Source: Streptomyces sp. CBMA156 (lineage in GTDB: Bacteria; Actinomycetota; Actinomycetes; Streptomycetales; Streptomycetaceae). From it: a DNA stretch of 64,000 nt. The stretch spans positions 1 through 64,000 of the forward strand of contig NZ_MSJQ01000428.1 in the NCBI RefSeq assembly GCF_014596515.1, in the 5' to 3' direction. The notes beneath the pieces were generated by a model, which was not told where the DNA came from, made no database searches, and was given only the letters and a program-made list of their open reading frames with translations. Of the stretch, positions 44,032 through 51,972 are shown in pieces; position 1 is the stretch's first letter, and the number at the start of each line of letters is the position of its first letter. Position numbers and translations under genes: made by a program.

Positions 44032-45435
44032 ATGACCGACGAGCGGGTCCACGCGTTCGGCGACGACGCCCTGGGCACCTACGACGCGGTGGCGCTGGCC
44101 GCGCTGGTGCGGGCCGGCGCGGTCAACCCCCGGGAGCTGGTCGGCGCCGCCGTCGACCGGGCCGCGCGGGTGGACGGCACGCTGCTGCCCGTCGCCCACG
44201 CCTCGTACGACAAGCCGCAGATCAGCCGGGAGGGCATCGGCGGTCCGCTGTGGGGCGTGCCGACGTACCTCAAGGACAACGTGGACCTGCGCGGCCTGCC
44301 GACCGCGATGGGCAGCGAGGCCTACCGCGCCCGCCCGGCCCGCCGCAACGCGCCCTTCACCGACCAGTTCCTCGCCACCGGCCTCGCCGTGCTCGGCAAG
44401 ACCAGACTGCCCGAGTTCGGCCTCAACGCCTCCACCGAGTTCGCCACCGCCCAGCCGGTGCGCAACCCGTGGAAGCCCTCGCACTCGGCCGGCGCCTCCT
44501 CGGGCGGCGCGGCGGCGCTGGTGGCCTCCGGCGTGGTGCCGATCGCGCACGCCAACGACGGCGGCGGCTCGATCCGCATCCCGGCGGCCTGCTGCGGCCT
44601 GGTCGGGCTCAAGCCCACCCGGGGCCGGCTGGTCACCAACGCCCAGAGCGGCAAACTGCCGGTCGACCTGGTCACCGACGGCGTGCTGACCCGCTCGGTG
44701 CGCGACACCGCCGCCTTCTTCGCCGCCGCCGAGCGGCACCACCGCAACCCCGGACTGCCCCCGCTCGGCCTGGTCGAGGGCCCGGGGGCGCGGCGGCTGC
44801 GGATCGGCCTGGTGGTGGACTCGCCGATCGCCAGGACCGACGGGCCGACCCGGCGGGCCGTCGAGGAGACCGCCGCCCGGCTGGAGGCGATGGGCCACCG
44901 GGTCGAGCCCACCGCGCTGCCCTTCGGCGAGGAGTTCTCCCGCGACTTCGTCACCTACTGGGGCTACATCGCCTGGGCCATCGCGGCCACCGGCCGGCTG
45001 CTGCTCGACCCGAGCTTCCGGGCCGGGAAGCTGGACGGCCTGACCACCGGGCTGCGCCGCCGGTTCCGGACGGAGTTCCCGCAGACCCCCGGCGTGCTGC
45101 GGCGGCTGCGCCGGGCGGAGGGCGTGTACGCGCGGATCTTCCGCGGCCACGACGTGATTCTCTCCCCGGTGCTCGCCCACACCGCCCCGCCGATCGGGCA
45201 CCTGAGCCCCAACGTGGACTTCGACGAGCTGATGGACCGGCTGATGCGCTACGTCGCCTTCACGCCGGTCAACAACGTGACCGGCGGCCCCGGCCTCGCG
45301 CTGCCGGCGGGCTCGGCGCCCGGCGGACTGCCGGTCGGGGTGCACCTGTCGGCGGCGCACGGGCAGGAGCGGCTGCTGCTGGAGCTGGCGTTCGCGCTGG
45401 AGGCCGAGCGGCCCTGGCGGCGGATCCAGGACTGA
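44032..45435 (+). CDS. Amidase signature family hydrolase
   Basis: A 467-aa amidase. The Ser-cisSer-Lys triad is visible: Lys81 in YLKDN, the Ser pair 156/157 in GASSGG, and nucleophile Ser180 in GGGSIRIPAACCG. The AS domain core spans about 65-240. The long C-terminal half (YWGYIAWAIAATGRLLL, VILSPVLAHTAPPIG) is typical for fatty-amide/6-aminohexanoate-type members. ATG 44032 has GGGGAG, itself part of a 15-bp duplication. The control region suggests a TetR-type regulator. Substrate unknown. Confidence 0.9.
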   Translation: MTDERVHAFGDDALGTYDAVALAALVRAGAVNPRELVGAAVDRAARVDGTLLPVAHASYDKPQISREGIGGPLWGVPTYLKDNVDLRGLPTAMGSEAYRARPARRNAPFTDQFLATGLAVLGKTRLPEFGLNASTEFATAQPVRNPWKPSHSAGASSGGAAALVASGVVPIAHANDGGGSIRIPAACCGLVGLKPTRGRLVTNAQSGKLPVDLVTDGVLTRSVRDTAAFFAAAERHHRNPGLPPLGLVEGPGARRLRIGLVVDSPIARTDGPTRRAVEETAARLEAMGHRVEPTALPFGEEFSRDFVTYWGYIAWAIAATGRLLLDPSFRAGKLDGLTTGLRRRFRTEFPQTPGVLRRLRRAEGVYARIFRGHDVILSPVLAHTAPPIGHLSPNVDFDELMDRLMRYVAFTPVNNVTGGPGLALPAGSAPGGLPVGVHLSAAHGQERLLLELAFALEAERPWRRIQD

Positions 45436-45560
45436 ACCCGGCGGCGTTCCCCGCCGACCCGGGGCCGCCCGTCGGCCGTCGCGCGGACGCCGGGCCGGCC
45501 GGTGGCGGCATTCGCCGCCATAACGGGCCCTCGCACAGTGACCGTTCAGTATCCGGCGAT

Positions 45561-45610
45561 TATGTCAATTGCGGAAACATACCCCCGCTTATGTCAGCCT
45601 CCGAAACATA
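45561..45610. promoter_or_regulatory. Two tandem TATGT-N11-ACATA dyads
   Basis: Copy 1 has TATGT 45561-45565 and ACATA 45577-45581. Copy 2 has TATGT 45590-45594 and ACATA 45606-45610. The copies also share TATGTCA and CGGAAACATA/CGAAACATA, are 29 bp apart, and sit in unusually AT-rich DNA about 65-115 bp upstream of the TTGACA box of the biosynthetic operon. They look like a double operator for a dedicated activator or repressor not encoded in the operon itself. Confidence 0.65.
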
Positions 45611-45674
45611 AAGCGAACCCCGAGAGGCGCCTTGAACTGCGCTGATTTCCCAATCGGTAACCCGCTGGAAAGGG

Positions 45675-45702
45675 TTGACACCATTAGTTGGTCTAGTCCA
45701 AC
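45675..45702 (+). promoter_or_regulatory. TTGACA promoter element with DasR-box-like dyad
   Basis: TTGACA (45675-45680) is a consensus -35. Directly downstream, GTTGGTCTAGTCCAAC (45687-45702) is an almost perfect palindrome that shares the TGGTCTAG core of the DasR operator (ACTGGTCTAGACCAGT consensus, from memory; 11 of 16 positions agree). Placed over the -10 region it could block initiation. A GlcNAc-responsive repressor is one option; another GntR protein is another. The remaining 45436-45946 leader holds no supported gene. Confidence 0.5.
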
Positions 45703-45946
45703 GTAGGGGAGCGCGGTTCGGCTGAGGCTGATGAGGGGTGAGAGGCCTTGCCGAGCGGGTGAGTTGGCCCCCTGACGTGGTGCTGCTCCGCGCCCGTTGG
45801 CAGGGCGAGAAGGAGCGCATGCGGACGGCCCCCCGGCCCGCGCGCCGTATTCCCGTCGCGGCCGGAGCCCGGCCGCCCACCCGCCGTGCCCGCGCCCGGC
45901 GCATGAGGAAGCGCTGCACCGACCACGAACCACGGAGTGACCGCCC

Positions 45947-47056
45947 ATGCCGAGCCCAGCCGAACACGCCGACGGACCAGCCGGGGAATACCTGTACCGG
46001 GCCGCCTCGGAGCGCCCCTACTTCAGCGCCGACACCGAGAGCTATCTCGCCCCCACCGCCCTGCGCGAGATCCGCAAGAAGCACCCGCTGCGCGTGCTCT
46101 CCGAGGAGGACCTCGCGTTCTGGCAGACCTACGGCTACGTGGTGGTGAAGGAGGCGATCCCGGCCGGTGCCGCGCGCCGACTGCTCGACTTCGCCTGGGA
46201 GTTCCAGGGCCTGTCGCCGGACCGCCCCGAGGACTGGTACCGGGAGCGCGAGTACCGCGACGAACTCGACCGGCACCTGCACATCTACGGCTTCGTCGAG
46301 GCCTACCACCACCAGCTGATCTGGGACAGCCGCCAGGCGCAGCGCGTCTACGACGCCTTCGTGGACGTGTGGGACTGCGAGGAGCTCTGGGTCACCCTCG
46401 ACCGGCTCAACCTCAACCCGCCGAACGTGCGCAACCGCGACCGCGCGCTGATCGAGCCCACCGACCGCGGCTTCGACATCGAGCTGCACTGGGACGTCGA
46501 CACCACTCGGGGCATCCTGCCGCAGCGCGTCCAGGGCATCATCGCGCTCGACGACACCGCCCCCGACCACGGCGGCTTCCAGTGCGACCCGGAGCTGTTC
46601 CGCCGCTTCAACGAGTGGCAGGCCGCCCAGCCCGCCGGCCGCGACCCGATCCGCCCGGACGTCGACCGGGACGAGTTCCCCGTCGTGCGGCCCGAGTTGA
46701 AGGCCGGTGACCTGCTGATCTGGAACGGCCTGCTCGCCCACGGCGTCGAGCGCAACACCTCCGAGAACGGCGTGCGCGCGGTGCAGTACCTGTCGATGAT
46801 GCCCGCGCTGGAGGAGTCCGAGAAGCTGCGCCGCTCCCGGGTGGAGTCCTGGCGCACGCTCGCCACGCCGGACTGGAACCGCACCCTGGTCGGCGACGCC
46901 GACCGGCCCGAGGCGCAGCGCTACCCGACCGCCGAACTCACCGAGCTGGGGGAGAAGCTGCTCGGCCTGCGGTCCTGGAGCGGCAAGCCCTTCGAGGAAC
47001 ACGCGACGGACCGGCGGAGTGCCACGGGGGAGCGGGAATGCGCGACGTCTGCCTGA
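45947..47056 (+). CDS. Phytanoyl-CoA dioxygenase (PhyH) family Fe(II)/2OG oxygenase
   Basis: A 369-aa non-haem iron oxygenase, likely hydroxylating a small-molecule substrate. The facial triad is seen as His181-Trp-Asp183 (HWDVDTT) and the distal His265 (LLAHGVERN), with a family-typical Arg further on. The N terminus (RVLSEEDLAFWQTYGYVVVKEAI) is the usual PhyH opening. It is the first gene of an operon; the next gene starts 19 bp before its stop. The start ATG 45947 follows GAGTGACC. PhyH proteins in biosynthetic operons act on amino acids, nucleotides or sugars; the substrate here is unknown. Confidence 0.88.
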   Translation: MPSPAEHADGPAGEYLYRAASERPYFSADTESYLAPTALREIRKKHPLRVLSEEDLAFWQTYGYVVVKEAIPAGAARRLLDFAWEFQGLSPDRPEDWYREREYRDELDRHLHIYGFVEAYHHQLIWDSRQAQRVYDAFVDVWDCEELWVTLDRLNLNPPNVRNRDRALIEPTDRGFDIELHWDVDTTRGILPQRVQGIIALDDTAPDHGGFQCDPELFRRFNEWQAAQPAGRDPIRPDVDRDEFPVVRPELKAGDLLIWNGLLAHGVERNTSENGVRAVQYLSMMPALEESEKLRRSRVESWRTLATPDWNRTLVGDADRPEAQRYPTAELTELGEKLLGLRSWSGKPFEEHATDRRSATGERECATSA

Positions 47057-48351
47057 CCCTGCCCACCAACCGCGAGTGCGCGGACACCATCACCGCGATC
47101 GGCGCCGAAGCCGCCTTCGCCGTACGGCGGTTCGGCGTCCGGGTGCACCTGCTGGTGCTGGACTCCGCCGGCCCCGCGGCCAGAGCCGGACACGCCGCGG
47201 CCCTCGCCGCCCTGCCCGCCGCCGACGGCGTGCTGACCCACCACCTGGACGAGGGCGCCCAGCGCGCCTTCCTGCGCGAGGTGATCGAGCGCTCCGGCGC
47301 GGCCGGCCGGGACCGGCTGCTGGAGCTGATGCTGCCCGACGCCGTCTCCTACGGTGCCTGCACCAACCGGGCGTTCCTGCTGGCCGCCGCACTCGGCTGC
47401 GATTCGGTGCACCGCCGCGACTCCGACAGCCGCTACCAACTGCTCGACGGCGAACCGGTGTTCCCGATGGAGCACGAGCTGGCCGCGCTCGGGCTGAAGG
47501 CCGCCGACGCGGCCGCCGCCGTCACCGAGAACAACCTCGACCCGGTGCACGCGGACAAGAGGGTCGCCCTGGTCGGCGCCTCCTTCGTCGGCGAACTCTC
47601 CGTCGACGTCGGCGAGATCCGCGAGCTCGACCCCGAGGCCTACCACGACGTGGTCGCGCTCTGGGCGCCCACCGGCGCGAGTGAGCGGGAGAAGCTCGAC
47701 CTCGTCGCCGACTCCTTCACCGGCGGCGGCACCGAGCCGTTCACCGCCGACCGCGCCGTGCTCGACCTGCCCGACATCTGGCGCATCGACATGTGCAACA
47801 TCGGCCTGGACCGCGAGGTGTACGAGAGGGTCCCGCTGCCGCCCGCCACCGACACCATCGGCAGCGACTACTTCCTGCACCACCTGGTGCGCGACGCGAC
47901 CCTGCCGGGCGTCACCCACAACCGCCACATCGTCAACTACCACACCCCGGAACGGCGTACCGGCCCCGGCTTCACCGCCTACCAGCTGCGCTACGCCAAG
48001 TTCCTGCTCTCCATGCTCTACCTCTACCCGGTCTACTCCGAGATGGAGGCCGCAGGCGAGGCCCTGCTGGACGAACAGCACCGCGTCCGCCCCGGGCTGA
48101 TCGCGGACTCCGCCCGTCGCAGCGCCGCGACGGACCGCGCGGAGAACCACCGCAGGCTCGCCGAACTCGACCGCTGCTACCGGCGGCTCGGCGGGAAGTA
48201 CGCCGAGTTCGCCGACCACCTGGCGCCCCGAAGGGCGTGCCTGCTCGACGAAGCGCAGGCGGACATCGAGGACTTCGCAGTGCTGATCGACGCGTGGGGC
48301 CCGCTGGTGCGGGCGAGCAGGGCCACCCCCGCCGACCGGCTGCCGCGCTAG
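47038..48351 (+). CDS. DUF6271-like protein, possible GT-A-like enzyme
   Basis: A 437-aa soluble protein. The start MRDVCLTLPTNRECADTI and the Rossmann-like VRVHLLVLDSAG resemble the actinobacterial DUF6271 family as I remember it. SVHRRDSDSRYQ contains a DxD-like acidic patch, and SDYFLHHLVR with NYHTPERRTG looks conserved, so a nucleotide-sugar-transferase-like fold is conceivable but unproven. A His- and Asp-rich pattern would suit metal binding. ATG 47038 has GGGGGAG nine bases upstream and overlaps the dioxygenase gene by 19 bp, implying coupling. It is the least understood member of the operon. Confidence 0.78.
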   Translation: MRDVCLTLPTNRECADTITAIGAEAAFAVRRFGVRVHLLVLDSAGPAARAGHAAALAALPAADGVLTHHLDEGAQRAFLREVIERSGAAGRDRLLELMLPDAVSYGACTNRAFLLAAALGCDSVHRRDSDSRYQLLDGEPVFPMEHELAALGLKAADAAAAVTENNLDPVHADKRVALVGASFVGELSVDVGEIRELDPEAYHDVVALWAPTGASEREKLDLVADSFTGGGTEPFTADRAVLDLPDIWRIDMCNIGLDREVYERVPLPPATDTIGSDYFLHHLVRDATLPGVTHNRHIVNYHTPERRTGPGFTAYQLRYAKFLLSMLYLYPVYSEMEAAGEALLDEQHRVRPGLIADSARRSAATDRAENHRRLAELDRCYRRLGGKYAEFADHLAPRRACLLDEAQADIEDFAVLIDAWGPLVRASRATPADRLPR

Positions 48352-48369
48352 CCGGACCGGGAGCTCACC

Positions 48370-49647
48370 GTGACACACCAGACCGCCATCAAGACCACGC
48401 ACCGTGCCCCGTCCGTCTCCGTGGTGCACACCGAAGCGCCCCGCCGTGACGAGCACGACCGGACCGCGCTGCGCGCCGCGCTCGCCGCGGCCACCGACGA
48501 CCGGATCATCTACGACCTCGACGGCATCGGCCGGCAGTACGCCGCGCTCCGCGCCGAACTGCCCGGCGTGGCCGTCCGGTTCGCGATGAAGGCCTGCCCG
48601 GTGGACGAGGTGCTCGACCACCTCGCCGGGCTCGGCTCCGGCTTCGACGCGGCCAGCCCGCAGGAGATCGCCCAGGCCCTGCGCACCGGGGTCGCGCCCG
48701 AACTGATCCACTACGGCAACACCATCAAGTCCGACCGCAACATCGCCGAGGCCCACCGGCTGGGCGTGCGGGACTTCGCCACCGACAGCCCGGAGGACGT
48801 CGCGGCGATCGCCGAACACGCCCCGGGATCACGGGTGTTCTGCCGGATCGCGACCACCGGCGAGGGCGCACTGTGGGGCCTGAGCCACAAGTTCGGCTGC
48901 TCGCCCGAGGACGCGCTGCGGGTGCTCGGCGAAGCCCGTGCCGCCGGGCTCGTCCCGTCCGGGCTGTCCGTCCACGTCGGCTCCCAGCAGATGACCGCCG
49001 AGGCCTGGGGCGCCGCGATGGACTCGCTGGCCGCCGTGCTGGAGGCGCTCAACTGGCGCGGCATCACCCCGACCACGATCAACCTCGGCGGCGGCCTGCC
49101 CGCCCTCGGCGTCCTCGACCGGCACGGGAGCCCGCTCGAACCGCCGCTGGAGAAGATGTTCACGGCGATCCGCGAGGGCATGGAGCGGCTGCGCGCCGTC
49201 AGCGCCGCGCCGCTGGAGTTCCTGGTGGAGCCGGGGCGCCACCTGGTGGCCGACCACGGCGCGATCCGCGCCCACGTCGCCCGGCTCACCTCACGCCACG
49301 GGCTCGACGACGCCAGGCAGGACTGGCTCTACCTCAGCTGCGGCAAGTTCAACGGCCTGTACGAGATGGACCAGCTCCAGTACCGGCTGGAGTTCCCCAC
49401 CCACCCCGGCGGCCGGTTCGTCAACGCCGTGGTGGCGGGACCGACCTGCGACAGCGACGACGCGTACGCGCAGGAGGGCGGTCTGGTGCGGGTCCCGCAC
49501 GCGATCGGCTCCGGCGACCCGGTCTGGATCCACTCCTGCGGCGCGTACGCCACGGCCTACGCCACCCGCGGGTTCAACGGCTTCGCGCCGCTGCCGTACA
49601 GCTGCATCGGCGGCGACGGCGCGGGCCGACAGGGAGGCACCGCATGA
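48370..49647 (+). CDS. Fold-III PLP decarboxylase (ornithine/DAP/arginine decarboxylase-like)
   Basis: A 425-aa alanine-racemase-fold decarboxylase. PLP Lys74 in RFAMKAC, HVGSQ, the Gly-rich INLGGGLPA phosphate loop, EPGRH and the catalytic Cys360 in GPTCDSDD are visible. GPTCDS-D is the pattern of ornithine- and related basic-amino-acid decarboxylases. It should convert a diamino acid, possibly already hydroxylated, to an amine. GTG 48370 follows GGGAG and lies 18 bp after the upstream stop. The stop overlaps the next start (ATGA). Confidence 0.9.
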   Translation: MTHQTAIKTTHRAPSVSVVHTEAPRRDEHDRTALRAALAAATDDRIIYDLDGIGRQYAALRAELPGVAVRFAMKACPVDEVLDHLAGLGSGFDAASPQEIAQALRTGVAPELIHYGNTIKSDRNIAEAHRLGVRDFATDSPEDVAAIAEHAPGSRVFCRIATTGEGALWGLSHKFGCSPEDALRVLGEARAAGLVPSGLSVHVGSQQMTAEAWGAAMDSLAAVLEALNWRGITPTTINLGGGLPALGVLDRHGSPLEPPLEKMFTAIREGMERLRAVSAAPLEFLVEPGRHLVADHGAIRAHVARLTSRHGLDDARQDWLYLSCGKFNGLYEMDQLQYRLEFPTHPGGRFVNAVVAGPTCDSDDAYAQEGGLVRVPHAIGSGDPVWIHSCGAYATAYATRGFNGFAPLPYSCIGGDGAGRQGGTA

Positions 49648-50255
49648 CCGGCACGCTCGTCGACGCTCCGACCGGACCGCGCATCCGGCTGCTCCGGGAG
49701 GAGGACTGGGACGGCGTGGTCGCGCTGGAGGAGCGCGCCTACGCCGCCAGCGGCCTGTCCGAGGGGTACGAGGCGCTGCGGTCCCGGCACCGCGCCTCGC
49801 CCGACACCTGCTTCGTGCTGGAACACGCGGGCGGCCTGGGCGGCTACCTGCTCGCCCTGCCGTACCCGCTGTTCCGCTGCCCCGACCTCAGCCGCAGCGA
49901 GGACGGGGACGGGGACGGGGACGGCGGCCCGGGCGAGCGGCCGGCCAACATGCACGCGCACGACCTGGTGATCTCCGAGGACCTGCGCGGCCGGGGCCTG
50001 TCCCTGCGGATGCTCCGGCACCTGGAGGACACCGCCAGGGCGGCCGGCTACCGGACCGTCTCGCTGGTCGCCGTCCGCGGCTCGCACGTGCTGTGGACCC
50101 CGCTGGGCTACCGCGCCCGGCCCGAGATCGACCTCCCCGAGAGCTACGGCACCCGGGCGGTCTACATGGCGATGCCGCTGGACCCCGTCCCGGCCGCGCC
50201 GCCGCACTCCACCGGCCCGCTCCCCGGGCCGTACTCCAGAGCCGAAGTGGGCTGA
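49644..50255 (+). CDS. GNAT N-acetyltransferase
   Basis: A 203-aa GNAT with an Asp/Gly-repeat loop (SEDGDGDGDGG, about 87-97) from repeated GGGGAC. The acetyl-CoA loop is LVISEDLRGRGLSLRMLRHLE (about 108-128), with the final strand GYRTVSLVAVRGSHVLWTPLGY. It overlaps the decarboxylase gene by 4 bp. In this operon it would acylate the amine made by the decarboxylase, either as a biosynthetic step or as self-protection. Confidence 0.85.
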   Translation: MTGTLVDAPTGPRIRLLREEDWDGVVALEERAYAASGLSEGYEALRSRHRASPDTCFVLEHAGGLGGYLLALPYPLFRCPDLSRSEDGDGDGDGGPGERPANMHAHDLVISEDLRGRGLSLRMLRHLEDTARAAGYRTVSLVAVRGSHVLWTPLGYRARPEIDLPESYGTRAVYMAMPLDPVPAAPPHSTGPLPGPYSRAEVG

Positions 50256-50260
50256 TACCG

Positions 50261-51469
50261 ATGTCCCCCGTTCGCGACGACTTCCGCCGGTCCCAAGTGG
50301 CCATCGGCGCACTGTTCTTCGTCCTCGGATTCCAGTACGCGACCTGGGTCTCCCGGGTGCCGGCGCTCAAGGCCAGGCTCGACCTGGGCGAGGCCCAGAT
50401 CGGCCTGCTGCTGATGACCTGCGGAATCGGCGCGGCGGTGTCCTTCCCCCTGGTCGCGGTGCTGATGCGGCGGATCGGTTCCCGGCTGCTCTCGGTGCTG
50501 TCCGCCCTCGCCCTCGGCGTGATCCTGCTCGCGCTGTCGGTGGTGCCGAACTACCCGGTGACGCTGCTGGTGCTGTTCTTCGACGGCGTCGCGGTCGGCT
50601 GCCTGAACGTCGCGATGAACGCCCAGGGCGCCGCGCTGGAGGCCCGCTTCGAGCGGACCACGATGTCCCGGCTGCACGCCACCTTCAGCGCCGGCTCGCT
50701 GCTCGCCGCCCTGCTGGCCTCGGGCGTCAACGCCTTCACCGGCACCCTCGCCGTGCACTTCGGGCTGGCCGCGGCGCTGCTCGCCGTCCTGGTGGTGGCC
50801 GCCAGGTCCGGACTGCTGGCGGACGGCCCGGACGCGGCCGCCGCACCGGAGGAGAAGAAGCAGCGCCGCGGATTCGTGCTGCCGACCGTCGCGACCCTCT
50901 GGATGGGCCTGGCGATGGTGTTCGGCACCGTCACCGAGGGCGCCATGAACGACTGGTCGGCGCTCTACCTCAAGGACTACGTGCACGCCGGCGCCGGGCT
51001 CGCCCCGCTGGGCATCGCGGTGGTCTCGGTGATGATGGTCTTCGCCCGGATCTTCGCCGACGGCTGGCGCACCCGCTTCGGCGACGCCCGGATCGTGCGC
51101 ACCGGCAGCCTGCTGGCCGGCCTCGGACTCGCCCTGGCGCTGGCGGTCGGCGGCGTGGCCCCGACCCTGATCGGCTTCGCCTGCGTCGGCCTCGGCGTCG
51201 CCGCGGTGACCCCGTGCGTCTACGTCGCCGCCGCCCGGCAGGGCGCCGACGCCCTCTCGCTGGTCGCCGCCATGGGCACCACGGGACTGCTGGCCGGCCC
51301 CGCCGTGATCGGCTTCATCGCCGGCGCCACCAGCCTGCTCTGGGGCATGGCCGCCGTCGCCGCCTCGGCCGCGATCGTCTCCCTGTGCGCCACCCGGATC
51401 AGCTGGCCCGGGCAGGAGGCCCCCGCCGCCCCCGCCGCCGACCCCCTGCTCGCCGCCGACCCGACCTGA
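50261..51469 (+). CDS. MFS transporter, probable exporter
   Basis: A 402-aa major-facilitator protein with 12 predicted helices and motifs of the YbjJ/fucose-permease-like group (FFVLGFQYATWVSRVPALKA near the start, DGVAVGCLNVAMNAQG in helix 4, and TEGAMNDWSALYLKDY after the central loop). The Lys/Arg-rich central loop (EEKKQRRG, about 200) separates two six-helix halves. It starts 5 bp after the GNAT stop. As the last gene of the operon it probably exports the product. A long stem-loop follows. Confidence 0.9.
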   Translation: MSPVRDDFRRSQVAIGALFFVLGFQYATWVSRVPALKARLDLGEAQIGLLLMTCGIGAAVSFPLVAVLMRRIGSRLLSVLSALALGVILLALSVVPNYPVTLLVLFFDGVAVGCLNVAMNAQGAALEARFERTTMSRLHATFSAGSLLAALLASGVNAFTGTLAVHFGLAAALLAVLVVAARSGLLADGPDAAAAPEEKKQRRGFVLPTVATLWMGLAMVFGTVTEGAMNDWSALYLKDYVHAGAGLAPLGIAVVSVMMVFARIFADGWRTRFGDARIVRTGSLLAGLGLALALAVGGVAPTLIGFACVGLGVAAVTPCVYVAAARQGADALSLVAAMGTTGLLAGPAVIGFIAGATSLLWGMAAVAASAAIVSLCATRISWPGQEAPAAPAADPLLAADPT

Positions 51470-51483
51470 CCGCACCCCACGCC

Positions 51484-51529
51484 CTCGCCCGGTACCTCGC
51501 GCACCCCCGTCGCGGAGGTCCCGGGCGAG
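51484..51529. terminator. Bidirectional terminator at the end of the biosynthetic operon
   Basis: A long hairpin with an 18-bp stem (51484-51501 with 51511-51529) containing one mismatch and one bulge, and a 9-nt loop. It lies between the MFS stop and the convergent MerR gene. Confidence 0.75.
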
Positions 51530-51545
51530 TGCGTTCCCCGCGGCC

Positions 51546-51938
51546 TCAGCCCCCGGCCGGGACCTCCGTGCCGCCCGTCGTGATGTGGCGGACGAGCCTG
51601 GCACGCAGCGCGGTGAGGCGGGCGATCTCGGCGTCCAGCGCGGCCAGCCTGGCATGGACCACGGGGGCGAAGGTGTCGGGGCCGGGGGACTCCGAGCAGC
51701 GGAACGGCGGCTCCTGGCCGAGCAGGTCGAGGCGGTGGGCGCGGCTGGCCAGGTCGTCCACCGTCAGCCCCGCGGCCAGCAGTCGTCGGATCACCCGGAC
51801 CCGGGCGACCTCGGCCGGGCCGTACTCGCGCTGGCCGGAGGCGGAGCGGGCCGGCGGGTGCAGCAGGCCGCGTTGCTCGTAGAAGCGCAGCGCCCTGGGA
51901 GTGGTGCCCGCCGCCGCTGCCGCGTCCCCGATCCGCAT
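51546..51938 (-). CDS. MerR-family regulator
   Basis: A 130-aa MerR regulator. The winged HTH MRIGDAAAAAGTTPRALRFYEQRGLL is at the N terminus, RSASGQREYGPAEVARVRVIR follows, and a dimerisation coiled coil (ARLAALDAEIARLTALRARL) closes it. A single Cys (about 80) and no Cys-rich metal loop argue for a small-molecule rather than a metal effector. It lies 34 bp behind the oxidoreductase gene, both read from one MerR-like promoter at 53052-53083. Confidence 0.9.
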   Translation of the reverse strand: MRIGDAAAAAGTTPRALRFYEQRGLLHPPARSASGQREYGPAEVARVRVIRRLLAAGLTVDDLASRAHRLDLLGQEPPFRCSESPGPDTFAPVVHARLAALDAEIARLTALRARLVRHITTGGTEVPAGG

Positions 51939-51972
51939 GCCCGCTCCCTGGTCGTCAGAGCCGTCAGTGCCT

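Noticed and set aside
45819-46148. Upstream ORF with GAAGGAG overlapping the PhyH gene
   Set aside because: Very Arg/Pro-rich product, overlaps 200 bp of a clear gene, and codon use fits the PhyH frame instead.
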